A stretch of DNA of 57,958 nucleotides from assembly GCA_003021085.1 (NCBI GenBank), contig PXRE01000008.1, positions 70,682 to 128,639 of the forward strand, in the 5' to 3' direction. Below the pieces are notes generated by a model. That model was not told the origin of the DNA. It saw nothing but the letters and a program-made list of their open reading frames with translations, and ran no database searches. The translations under genes and the position numbers were made by a program. The stretch comes from Halobacteriales archaeon QS_1_68_20 (lineage in GTDB: Archaea; Halobacteriota; Halobacteria; Halobacteriales; PXRE01). This document shows, piece by piece, positions 10,983-19,009 of this stretch. Every line of letters starts with the position of its first letter. Within the stretch, counting starts at the first letter, position 1.

Positions 10983-12050
10983 TCACGCCGTCGCCCGGGG
11001 ACCGACGACTTCGCGGTCGATGCCCTCGATTTCGAGGGCGAACTCGGGGCCGAACGCCGAGGCTGGCGTCTGGAAGCCCGGCGAGACGTCGTCGACGAGC
11101 ACCCTGCGGGCGGCCGCGACGGCCACCCGCGCCGTCACGTCGTAGGTGTCCGGCGTGTTCATGCGGGCCGCGACGCTGTGGCCCTCGTCGTCCTCGACTT
11201 CGCCCCGGATGCGGGTGACGCTCCCCGCACGCTCGGCGGCCGTCGGCCCCGAGACGAACCGGTCGGCGGCCGCTGTCAGCACCCGCTTCACCGGTCCGGA
11301 TCCCAGGAGCGGGAACAGTCGGCGACCGCGGCGAATCGCCGTGGCGGCGTACGGCGGCACCGTCGCGTAGGTCTGGATGTTCGGGATGCCCGTCGTGTAG
11401 TAGGCAGTCGATACGTCACCCCAGGGGACGGTCACCGCCGGCTTCGGCCCCTGGCCGAAGTCGATCCGGCGGGTCCGCCAGGCCGGCGGCATCGGTCGGA
11501 TCGCGCCGCCGACCCGGACCGCACCCGGGCGGTCGAGTTCCCGGACGATGGACTTCACCGTCCCGGGCGAGAACGTCCCCAGGCCGTCCAGCGCCAGGGT
11601 CAGGTTCGTCGCCGACGGCAGTTCCTCGTGGAGAAAGCCCGCCAGGCAGTCCATCGGGACCACGTCGAACCCGACCGCCGGCAGGAGGACGATGCCCGTT
11701 TTCTCCGCGGTGCGGTCCCGTTCCGCGATGGACTCAAGCACGTCGATGGACCCCGCCAGGTCCAGGTAGTCCGTCCCGGCGGTCAGACAGCCCTCGATCA
11801 TCGGGTCGGCCGTCTCGGCGAACGGTCCCGCACAGTTCAACACCACGTCGAAGCCCGCGACCTGGTCCTCGACGACGGTCGGGTGCCGGAGGCTAAACGT
11901 CCGGTGGTCACAGCCCAGTTCCGTCGCCTGCCGTTCGACCTGTTCGGCGTCGCGGCCGGCCAGGACCGGGTCCAGTCCCTCCTCGACGGCCTGCTGGGCG
12001 ACGAGCGATCCGGTGTACCCGTACGACCCGTAGACGAGCAAGTCGGCCAT
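10983..12050 (-). CDS. Saccharopine dehydrogenase-like oxidoreductase / trans-acting enoyl reductase family
   Basis: The 355-aa protein opens with a Rossmann nucleotide-binding motif (LLVYGSYGYTGSLVAQQAV) and continues with NCAGPFAETADPMIEGCLTA and GTDYLDLAGSIDVLE, features of the saccharopine dehydrogenase-like family that includes mycobacterial trans-acting enoyl reductases. PAVGFDVVPMDCLA is another conserved block. The expected activity is NAD(P)-dependent reduction, possibly on a lipid-like substrate; this is inference from the family. The ATG at 12050 (MADLLVYG) gives a normal N-terminus. It is divergent from the SDR gene at 12197. Confidence 0.88.
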   Translation of the reverse strand: MADLLVYGSYGYTGSLVAQQAVEEGLDPVLAGRDAEQVERQATELGCDHRTFSLRHPTVVEDQVAGFDVVLNCAGPFAETADPMIEGCLTAGTDYLDLAGSIDVLESIAERDRTAEKTGIVLLPAVGFDVVPMDCLAGFLHEELPSATNLTLALDGLGTFSPGTVKSIVRELDRPGAVRVGGAIRPMPPAWRTRRIDFGQGPKPAVTVPWGDVSTAYYTTGIPNIQTYATVPPYAATAIRRGRRLFPLLGSGPVKRVLTAAADRFVSGPTAAERAGSVTRIRGEVEDDEGHSVAARMNTPDTYDVTARVAVAAARRVLVDDVSPGFQTPASAFGPEFALEIEGIDREVVGPRATA

Positions 12051-12196
12051 GTCCGTGACTTGGGCCTCGGGGACAAAATTAGGCGGTGCATTCCGGGGTC
12101 CGGCCACGGCTTACGCCGGCGTCCATCGGCAGACCGCGTCCGGATTCGGGCGGCGCCGGGCGGCGGTTGCTTAGGGCTGGCGTCCCAAGCGAACGT

Positions 12197-13105
12197 ATGG
12201 CGGACACCGTCCTCGTCACCGGTTGTTCCTCCGGCATCGGCCGCGCGACCGCCCGGGCGTTCCTGGCCGACGGCTGGACGACCTACGCGACTGCCCGCGA
12301 CCCTGGGGACCTCACGGGACTGGCCGACCGCGGCGCCGAGACGACGCGACTGGACGTGACCGACCCCGCGGACGCTCGACTCGTCGTCGCCCGGGTCGAA
12401 GAAGAGCAGGGAGCTATCGACTGTCTGGTCAACGTCGCCGGTTACGGCCAGTTCGGCCCCGTAGAGGACGTCCCGACCGAACTGGTCGAGGAGCAACTGG
12501 CCGTCAACGCGGTCGGGCCACACCGGCTGATGCGGGCGGTCCTCCCGGCCATGCGCGAGCGGGACGCCGGCCGGATCGTCAACGTCACGAGCGCGGGCGA
12601 CCGCCTTGCGCTGGCGGGCATCGGCGTCTACAACGGCTCGAAGATGGCGCTGGCCGGGATGACCGACGCGCTCCGGCAGGAACTCGCCCACACCGGCGTC
12701 GAAGTGGTGGTCGTCCAGCCAGGTGCCGTGGCGACCCCGTTCTACGACCGGGCGCTGGCCGAGGTGGAGCGTGCCGACGGCTCCCGGACGTACTCGCACC
12801 TCTACCGGGCGCTCCGGCGGATTCGCGCCGTCGAGGCAGGCGGCCCCGGAATCGCCGAACCGGAGACGGTAGCCGCGACGATTCTCGACGCCGCGACCGA
12901 CCAGAATCCGGACACCCACTACCGGGTCAGTCAGCTCTCGCTCCTCGGGTCGCTGTACGGCACGCTCGTCCCGGGAACGGTGCGAGACCTGCTGACCCGA
13001 CTGGCGATTCGCGCCGTCGCCAGCGGTCCGGTCCAGCGGTGGTTGACCCGGCGGGAGGAAGCCGCCGACCGCGAACCAGCGAGCCCCGACCGTCGCCATT
13101 TATAG
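12197..13105 (+). CDS. Short-chain dehydrogenase/reductase (SDR)
   Basis: The 302-aa protein has the classical SDR cofactor motif TGCSSGIG (TGxxxGxG), NVAGYG (NAG motif), the catalytic Ser in NVTSAGDR and the YxxxK pair in YNGSK. The C-terminal part resembles the subfamily that acts on retinol- or steroid-like substrates, but the substrate is not predictable. It probably uses NAD(P)(H) in the cytosol. It lies divergent from another oxidoreductase (10983-12050) with a 146-base gap, so the two may be co-regulated. Confidence 0.93.
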   Translation: MADTVLVTGCSSGIGRATARAFLADGWTTYATARDPGDLTGLADRGAETTRLDVTDPADARLVVARVEEEQGAIDCLVNVAGYGQFGPVEDVPTELVEEQLAVNAVGPHRLMRAVLPAMRERDAGRIVNVTSAGDRLALAGIGVYNGSKMALAGMTDALRQELAHTGVEVVVVQPGAVATPFYDRALAEVERADGSRTYSHLYRALRRIRAVEAGGPGIAEPETVAATILDAATDQNPDTHYRVSQLSLLGSLYGTLVPGTVRDLLTRLAIRAVASGPVQRWLTRREEAADREPASPDRRHL

Positions 13106-13541
13106 GCGCCGCCGGGCCGTCTCCCCCTGGTTTCTTTACGTTCTTTATATGCTCGCGTGACCTATATAAGGGAAGTAGCGACGGTGGCAGGCCCCGTCCA
13201 GACGAGCGGAGGTGGCCGGCACGACCGCCGAGCGAAGGTAGCCGGCACTTCCACTAGTTCGAAGCTGATCTACACCTCCGCCGGTCCGAAGGTGGCCGGC
13301 ACGACCGCCCCGGGCGGGACTGAAAGGGGCCGCGCGCTCGTCGGCGCCCCGACGACGCAAGCACTGGACTGAGGGAGCGAGCGAAGCGAGCGACTGAGGG
13401 AAGCGCGCAGCGAGTCGCGGCGTCACGAGCGCGTGGGGGCTTTCGGGCCGTCGTTGACCGAGAAGCGACCTCCTGAGCACCCGTCAATAGATCAGTTCCG
13501 CCAGCCAGACGTTTAACCTCCCGCTGACCGAACACGAACGT
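13106..13541. other. Non-coding stretch with short direct repeats and two TATA-like boxes
   Basis: I see no convincing gene in these 436 bases. They hold TATA-like TTTATAT (13142-13148) and CTATATAAG, three copies of GGT(G/A)GCCGGCAC (13211, 13237, 13291), of which the first and third extend to a 19-base identity, and purine-rich GAGCGAGCGAAGCGAGCGA near 13375-13393. It could contain a small RNA or a decayed insertion. A promoter for the creatininase gene should lie near 13500. Confidence 0.45.
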
Positions 13542-14294
13542 ATGCCCGAAACCGTCCTCCTCGAAGAGCACACCTGGCCCGAAGTCGAACAGGCACTCGA
13601 AGACGGAACCCGAACCGCCGTCGTCGCGGTCGGATCCGTCGAACAGCACGGCCCGCACCTGCCGCTGATCATGGACACGCTGGCGGGCGACGAACTCGCC
13701 CGTCGCATCGCGGAACGACTCGGAGACGCCGTGGCCGCCCCGACCATCCGGCCTGGATGCTCGGGCCACCACATGGACTTCCCCGGGACGATCACGATCC
13801 CGCCGGAGACGCTGATGGACCTGATCCGCTCGTACTGCCGGTCGCTCGACGAACACGGCTTCGAGCATCTCGTCCTCGTGCCGACCCACGGCGGCAACTT
13901 CGCGCCGGTCAACACCGTCGCCCCCGAAGTCGCCCGCGAGGTGGACGCGACGGTCCTGGCGCTGGCGAACCTCGACGAGTTGATGGGTCTGATGAACGAG
14001 GGCATGCGGGCCGCGGGCGTCGACTACGAGGAACCCGTGATCCACGCCGGGGCCGCGGAGACGGCCATCGTCCTGGCCGTCGCCGAGGACCTCGTCCGGA
14101 TCGACGAACTCGAACTCGGCCGCGAGGGAGAGGTGTCGGTCACCCGCCTGCTGAGCGAGGGCTTCCGGGCCATCACCGAGAACGGCGTCCTCGGCGACCC
14201 CCGCGAGGGCACCGCCGAGGCCGGCGAGGAGATCCTGGCGCGGATCACCGAGGCGTACGTCCAGCGAATCGAGGCCGAACGGGACGCGGCCTGA
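13542..14294 (+). CDS. Creatininase family metalloamidase
   Basis: The 250-aa protein carries the family's metal-binding signature GSVEQHGPHLPL, the second block PTHGGNFAPVN and HAGAAETAIVL. The family includes creatinine amidohydrolase and the archaeal ArfB formamide hydrolase of riboflavin and F420 synthesis, as well as mycofactocin MftE. A haloarchaeal member like this one is a plausible ArfB (2-amino-5-formylamino-6-ribosylaminopyrimidinone phosphate hydrolase), but the assignment is not certain from sequence alone. A 67-aa membrane protein follows 17 bases downstream, probably in the same transcript. Confidence 0.88.
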   Translation: MPETVLLEEHTWPEVEQALEDGTRTAVVAVGSVEQHGPHLPLIMDTLAGDELARRIAERLGDAVAAPTIRPGCSGHHMDFPGTITIPPETLMDLIRSYCRSLDEHGFEHLVLVPTHGGNFAPVNTVAPEVAREVDATVLALANLDELMGLMNEGMRAAGVDYEEPVIHAGAAETAIVLAVAEDLVRIDELELGREGEVSVTRLLSEGFRAITENGVLGDPREGTAEAGEEILARITEAYVQRIEAERDAA

Positions 14295-14311
14295 ATTCGA
14301 GGGAACGAACG

Positions 14312-14515
14312 ATGCTCGACACCGACCGCGAAGTCCCCGGCGTCGACACGCCGGTCATGGAGACCGACACCGGCCACCGGGCCGCCTGGATCGGAATCGC
14401 CGCCTGCTGGTTCCTCCTGGCGCTGGCGTCGTTCGCGCTGGACCGGCCGTGGATGGGGGTCGCCAACGTCGCGTTCGCCCTCGGGGGACTCTGGCGGGCG
14501 AACAACCCGACCTGA
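14312..14515 (+). CDS. Small two-TM membrane protein
   Basis: The 67-aa protein (MLDTDREVPGVDTPVMETDT at the start) has an acidic N-terminus and two hydrophobic segments (AAWIGIAACWFLLALASFAL and WMGVANVAFALGGLW). It lies 17 bases downstream of the creatininase-family gene and is probably co-transcribed. Many haloarchaea have small proteins of this form with no assigned function. Confidence 0.65.
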   Translation: MLDTDREVPGVDTPVMETDTGHRAAWIGIAACWFLLALASFALDRPWMGVANVAFALGGLWRANNPT

Positions 14516-14540
14516 CTACCCCCGGGATTCGACCTGATCC

Positions 14541-15686
14541 TCACTCCCGGAAGCCGACCCGCTCGGCGTCCGCCAGCGCCCGCTCGCTGGCCGCCGCCAG
14601 GTCGAACTCCCGGACGAGTTCGCCGTCCCGGAGGAGCGGTTCCAGCAGGGGGTCGCCGTCGGCCGGCCCCTCGCGGTCGGCCAGGCCGACGTGGTGGCCG
14701 CCGTCCGGCGTCCGGTAGACCTGCTTCCGCCCGGAGAGTTTCCCCCGCTTGGAGATGGCCTCGCCGTCGACTTCCACGACGTCCAGCGCGAAGTCCACGG
14801 GGTCGGCGTTGCTGACGTAACCCCCGACGCCGTACCCGTCGGCCACGTCCCGCAGGTGCCTGATCTCCACCGGCCCGAGGCCGCCGCTGACGAACACGCC
14901 GACGTCCTCGTGGCCGCGGGCGTCCAGTTCCCAGCGGACCTCCCTGACGATATGCCGGAAGTCCCCGCGGCGCGAGGACGTGGTGTCGATGCGGACGCTG
15001 TCGAGGTCCTCGCCCAGCGCGTCGACGGCGCGGAGGGTCTCGTCCACCTCGTCGGTAAAGGTGTCACAGAGCGCGACCCGGGGAACGCCGGGGCCGACCG
15101 CCTCGTCGAACGCCCGCCAGGCGGCCTCCTGGTTGCCCTTGCCGAAACAGAGCAGGAGGGCGTGGGGCATCGTCCCGCCGGCCTCGCGGTCGATCACCTC
15201 GCCGGCCGCGACGTTCGAGAAGCCGTCCAGGCCCGCCAGCAGGGCCGACCGCTCGACCATCGCCGCGATGGAGGGGTGGACGTGGCGAGTCCCGAAACTC
15301 AACACCAGCGAGTCCGGGGCCGCCCGCCGGGCTTCCAGCGCGTTCGTGGCGACGCCGGTGGCGTGGGAGAGAAAACCGAGCAGGGCGGTCTCGTAGCGAG
15401 CGAAGTCGAGGTAGTCGCCCTCGATCCGCATCACGGGGCCGCCGTCGAAGGGGGTCCCCTCTGGCAGCGCGTCGACGTCGACCGGCAGGCCTTCCAGCAG
15501 GTGGGCGGCGTCTTTCACGCCCGCGAACAGCTCGAACTCGCCGGTCGGGAACTGGTCGGCGGTCACCTCCGCGACCACGTGCGGGTCGCGGCCGGCGTGT
15601 TCCAGCGTCTCGACGGTGCGGTCGAAGTACGCGTCGGTCGCGTCCCCCCTGGCGATCGCCTCCTCGGGTACGATGTCGAAGGTCAT
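14541..15686 (-). CDS. Nicotinate phosphoribosyltransferase
   Basis: The 381-aa protein is a type II phosphoribosyltransferase of NAD salvage, forming nicotinate mononucleotide from nicotinate and PRPP. The active-site His region is visible as LSFGTRHVHPSIAAMVER, and the phosphate-binding loop as IDTTSSRRGDF and FVSGGLGPVEIRHLRD. Length and the FDGGPVMRIEGDYLDFARYE block match the archaeal form. The ATG at 15686 (MTFDIVPEEAI) is the natural start; the frame extends upstream without family similarity. Confidence 0.94.
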   Translation of the reverse strand: MTFDIVPEEAIARGDATDAYFDRTVETLEHAGRDPHVVAEVTADQFPTGEFELFAGVKDAAHLLEGLPVDVDALPEGTPFDGGPVMRIEGDYLDFARYETALLGFLSHATGVATNALEARRAAPDSLVLSFGTRHVHPSIAAMVERSALLAGLDGFSNVAAGEVIDREAGGTMPHALLLCFGKGNQEAAWRAFDEAVGPGVPRVALCDTFTDEVDETLRAVDALGEDLDSVRIDTTSSRRGDFRHIVREVRWELDARGHEDVGVFVSGGLGPVEIRHLRDVADGYGVGGYVSNADPVDFALDVVEVDGEAISKRGKLSGRKQVYRTPDGGHHVGLADREGPADGDPLLEPLLRDGELVREFDLAAASERALADAERVGFRE

Positions 15687-15915
15687 CCTCGATCTCCTGT
15701 GGTCCGCGGCCCGCGGAGGGTGCCGACGGTTCGGTCCCACGCTCCGCGGAATCTCGTCTGAGGGTTTCGGACTGATGGAAAAAAGCGTTGCCATGTCCCG
15801 AGTGAAGACGCGACGACTTCGATTCGGCCGACCGAAAGATGCACCGCCAACAGTACCGCGCCAGGATCGGCGGACTCGCCTCACCCGGGGGCGTCGTCCT
15901 ATCCGCCCCGCCGCT

Positions 15916-17472
15916 CTATCCGGGGGCGTCGCCGGACTCGCAGTCGTCGATGTAATTGCCTGCGTACGGGTGGCCGGGGTAGAGGTCGAGCACGGTCTCC
16001 ATCTTCTCGATGGCGGTCTCGCAGTCGCCCCGCCAGTAGGCGTTCAGGCCCTCCTCGAAGGCCTCGTCCAGTTCGCTGGACTCGTTCTCGACGCCGTGTT
16101 CCGCCATGAACTCCTTTACCACCTCGACGGGGAGACCGAACTTGATCTCCTGGATGCCGGCGTCGGCGGGTCCGAACGTGGCGACGCCGACGACCTCGCC
16201 GTCGCTGTCGTACATCGGGCCGCCGCTGTTGCCGTTGTTGATCGCGGCTTCGGTCTGGATGGCCTCGATCCCGGAGTTGAGCGTCCGCCGGGCGCTGACG
16301 ACCCCGGTCGTGAGCGTGGGTTCCAGCGCGACGTTGCGGTCTTCGAACAGCTGGTCGACGCCGATGTCGGGGTAGCCGACGACGAATATCTCTTCGCCGG
16401 TCCGGAGGTCCTCCGCGCTGCCCAGCGACACCGTCGGGAGCGGTTCACGGTCGACCTTCAGGAGTGCGACGTCACGTCCCCAGGAGGGTTCGCCGTCCAC
16501 CTCGGTGACGACGGTCCCCGCGGCCTCGACCGTGGCGTCCCAACTGATGACCTCGAGGTCGTCGTCGGGCGTCGCGCGCCCGTTCAACACGTTGAACTGC
16601 TCGGCCACGTGGTCGACCGACCCGTGTTCGACGTAGTAGGACATGAACGTCTCGAACAGCACCTCCTCGACCTGGCGTTTCTCGCTGTCGGTGAGGTCGT
16701 ACCCCGACGCGAACTCCTCGCGGAGCGCCCGTCGCTGTTCCGCCGCGAGCTGACGGTACAGCATCTCCTCGGGGGTCTTGTCGGCCAGCACCACGTGTGC
16801 GTTGGTGACGACGTACCCGTCCGAGGTGACGACGAACCCCGAACCGGACGCCCGCGCCTCCAGATCCTGGCTCTCGGTGATCGTCCCCGCTCCCTCGTCC
16901 TCGAGGAGCACGAGGTCTTCGGCGACCTCGACGGCGTCCCGGGATCGACCCGCCCTCGTTCGGTGGTACCTGGCCGCCAGTTCGCCGTCCTGGCGCAGTT
17001 CGAGGATCGGTGCCGAATCGCCGTCCTGGCGTTCGTACCGGAACGTCGACGTCTCTCCCGAGTCGAACTCGAGGACGAGTTCGTCCTCGACGACGACGTA
17101 CGTCCCGCTGTAGCTGTAGTCCGGACCCGTGATCTCGAACTCGCCGTCGACGGTCAGGACGAACTGCTCGTCCTCGCCCTCCCAGGTGCCGAGGATCGAC
17201 TCGTCGACGGTGTCGATCACGGAGTACGACGGCCAGGAGATGGAGCCGCTGACGACGGCCGACACGTGCGTGATCGCGGCCTTGTCCCGCTGGACGGTCC
17301 GCTGGTGGACGTTCGGGAGGTCCGGCGTCGCCGTCGGCGTCGGCGTCGCAGTCTCGGTGGGCGTGTCCGTCCCACCGTCGTTCAACGATCCTGTACAACC
17401 AGCGACGCCCGCCCCCGCCACCGCCGGAACGGCCTTCAAGAGGCGACGCCTGGTGAGGTTCGAACCGGCCAT
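15916..17472 (-). CDS. Tat lipoprotein serine protease, S1C (HtrA/DegP-like) family
   Basis: The 518-aa protein has a twin-arginine lipoprotein signal (NLTRRRLLKAVP, lipobox VAGC at about 23-26), a Thr/Pro linker, and a trypsin-like domain with the triad His226 (NAHVV), Asp334 (GRDVALL) and Ser416 (GNSGGP). The His-to-Asp distance is about 108 residues, much longer than usual for S1C proteases, because of an acidic/helical insertion at about 231-310. There is no PDZ domain; the C-terminal ~60 residues look like a single TPR-type helical pair (EGLNAYWRGDCETAIEKMET). It probably acts outside the cell on misfolded or specific surface proteins. The ATG at 17472 places the signal correctly. Confidence 0.9.
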   Translation of the reverse strand: MAGSNLTRRRLLKAVPAVAGAGVAGCTGSLNDGGTDTPTETATPTPTATPDLPNVHQRTVQRDKAAITHVSAVVSGSISWPSYSVIDTVDESILGTWEGEDEQFVLTVDGEFEITGPDYSYSGTYVVVEDELVLEFDSGETSTFRYERQDGDSAPILELRQDGELAARYHRTRAGRSRDAVEVAEDLVLLEDEGAGTITESQDLEARASGSGFVVTSDGYVVTNAHVVLADKTPEEMLYRQLAAEQRRALREEFASGYDLTDSEKRQVEEVLFETFMSYYVEHGSVDHVAEQFNVLNGRATPDDDLEVISWDATVEAAGTVVTEVDGEPSWGRDVALLKVDREPLPTVSLGSAEDLRTGEEIFVVGYPDIGVDQLFEDRNVALEPTLTTGVVSARRTLNSGIEAIQTEAAINNGNSGGPMYDSDGEVVGVATFGPADAGIQEIKFGLPVEVVKEFMAEHGVENESSELDEAFEEGLNAYWRGDCETAIEKMETVLDLYPGHPYAGNYIDDCESGDAPG

Positions 17473-17591
17473 CGAGTCGAAGTGTAACGAGGTTCCATAC
17501 AAATACGTTCGGGGTTAATTACCCGTTTTCGGTAACTAGCGGGGGAGAATTCGGCGTCCAGACGAACGGCAGCGTCCCCGTCGTAGGATCT

Positions 17592-17707
17592 CTACCAGAA
17601 CGACCGCGTCCGGGCGTACTCGCGCTCGCGCTCCAGGATGTCGCGGTAGAACTCGTTTTCGTCCTCTCGCAACTTGGCGATAATGCGGGCGGCGTTGGTC
17701 GGACCGC
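17592..17707 (-). pseudogene. lhr 3'-end remnant, copy 1
   Basis: These bases encode, in frame to a TAG at 17592-17594, the last ~38 residues of Lhr ([14 protein letters not shown], then [19 protein letters not shown]). It differs from the native tail at many third positions (for example TTTTCGTCCTCTCGCAACTT against the native stretch), so it is the most diverged copy and marks the left end of the array. There is no start codon; it lies 17 bases downstream of the 254-aa gene's stop and may be transcribed with it. Confidence 0.88.
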
Positions 17708-17723
17708 CACCGTGACGACCGCC

Positions 17724-18488
17724 TTAGGGACCTGGATTCATGGTAAAGTAGTCGATAGAACAATCTGAGTACCAGTGTGCCCAGCCGTCAGCATTATCGT
17801 TACCATCCCAATCAGTGTCGCTCTTATCTGCGTATTCGTCACAGTTGTTGTAATTTACCCCGGGGGCGTCAAATGCTTCTTCGCCTTCTCCAACTTGTCC
17901 TACTGGAGTAATATATCCCTTATTGTCTTTGTATTTTACTGTACCGTAGTCATGGGGCACCTCTCCATCCCCGTCTTTGTCGGGGTTACTGTTATTCCAA
18001 TGTAACGAGTGAGCAACCTCTTCTTGGACCGCGTCAATGGCTTCATCCTCACACTGACTCCCGAATTTTTTGTAGTTGTCAGGATTGGCCGACAGTAACG
18101 CTTTTCCGCAACACGCGGTCGCCCAGTGACCGTCACCCCATCCCCACGAACATTCGTAATGATTAGTGATCAATAGATTAGTGTCCCGTACCAGAGTCAG
18201 ATCAGTACAGTCCGCTCTCGCGTAGTTCCGCCACCAATCGAACAAGGTGTTCCAGTAATTGTCGTCGTCGTTGCATATCTCCGTCCCGTCGAATCCTCCA
18301 CAACCTTCCTGCGGCACTGGTATTCCAGTAGTGGAGTATGACACGTCCGCGGAGTCAGCGTGGTTGTGAAAAGCCTTCTCGAGGTAAGTCTCCGCGACTT
18401 TCGCGGCCCTGTATGGTTCATTCCACGTAGAGTAAGAATAGTTGATGAGCTTTTCAGAAAGCCAGATTTTGACTTTGTACGTCGTCAT
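17724..18488 (-). CDS. Array unit A: Cys-rich 254-aa protein with degenerate HExxH-like motif
   Basis: I do not recognise a named family. The 254-aa protein has no signal peptide yet contains nine cysteines (63, 72, 94, 113, 126, 127, 146, 216, 243), eight of them conserved in unit C. Residues 156-163, EEVAHSLH, resemble a zincin HExxH helix with the first His replaced by Glu; unit C has the same substitution. Acidic Ca2+-loop-like stretches follow (NPDKDGDG, SDTDWDG), then [19 protein letters not shown]. It starts two bases after the stop of the 152-aa gene, so translation is coupled. Low GC and non-halophile-like Asn/Lys/Tyr content contrast with the neighbours. A secreted or released effector is plausible but unproven. 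Confidence 0.82.
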   Translation of the reverse strand: MTTYKVKIWLSEKLINYSYSTWNEPYRAAKVAETYLEKAFHNHADSADVSYSTTGIPVPQEGCGGFDGTEICNDDDNYWNTLFDWWRNYARADCTDLTLVRDTNLLITNHYECSWGWGDGHWATACCGKALLSANPDNYKKFGSQCEDEAIDAVQEEVAHSLHWNNSNPDKDGDGEVPHDYGTVKYKDNKGYITPVGQVGEGEEAFDAPGVNYNNCDEYADKSDTDWDGNDNADGWAHWYSDCSIDYFTMNPGP

Positions 18489-18490
18489 TG

Positions 18491-18949
18491 TTATAGTGCC
18501 CGAATGACTTCGACATCATCAGTGTTGTTTGCGTAAACAGACACCGTCTGATCAGCAGGGAATCCGTCATGTCCGACGAAAACTTGAGTTGAATCCGATG
18601 CACCTGACGGAATCTGCGCATCAACCACAAAATCCCCAGGATCAGCGTCAACCGGTAAATTAGAAACCTCGACGTTGCCTCGGAAGTAAGCCTCTGACAC
18701 CTCTTCAAGACCCGTCTGGTTTCGTCCTTTCAATTTCCAGGTACCTTCGAAAACCGATTGTTTCTGGGAACTCTGCGGATAAACCTGGACAGTAATTGTG
18801 AGTTTCTTTTCACTATTATTTACTACGCCAATGTCTGGAGTACCGCTTTTGACGGGGTTGCTTGCCTCGACTGGGTTGATGGCCATTGTGAACATTGCTC
18901 CACAAGCCACCGATTCCAATACCTTACGTCTTTTAATGTTTTTTCCCAC
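18491..18949 (-). CDS. Array unit A: Tat-exported 152-aa beta-rich protein
   Basis: The N-terminus carries a twin-arginine signal (IKRRKVLESVACGAMF) with likely cleavage near VEAS at about residue 29. The mature part starts PDIGVVNNSEKKLTITVQVY and contains FEGTWKLKGRNQTG and FVVDAQIPSGASDSTQVFVG, an alternation of short strands typical of a single Ig-like beta sandwich. It is translationally coupled to the 254-aa gene (stop, two bases, ATG) and divergent from the lipoprotein gene at 19010, sharing a 60-base AT-rich promoter region. Role unknown; a secretion partner, chaperone or binding module for the downstream protein would fit the fixed gene order. Confidence 0.85.
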   Translation of the reverse strand: MGKNIKRRKVLESVACGAMFTMAINPVEASNPVKSGTPDIGVVNNSEKKLTITVQVYPQSSQKQSVFEGTWKLKGRNQTGLEEVSEAYFRGNVEVSNLPVDADPGDFVVDAQIPSGASDSTQVFVGHDGFPADQTVSVYANNTDDVEVIRAL

Positions 18950-19009
18950 ACCTATTTATTCAACTATTCCTTCATAAAACTTATTGCCAAGGTGTAAATA
19001 GAGACCCCC

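Noticed and set aside
13145..13480. 111-codon open frame on the - strand in the intergenic repeats
   Set aside because: Translation is Arg/Ala/Gly/Ser-rich low complexity that merely reflects the short DNA repeats; no domain.
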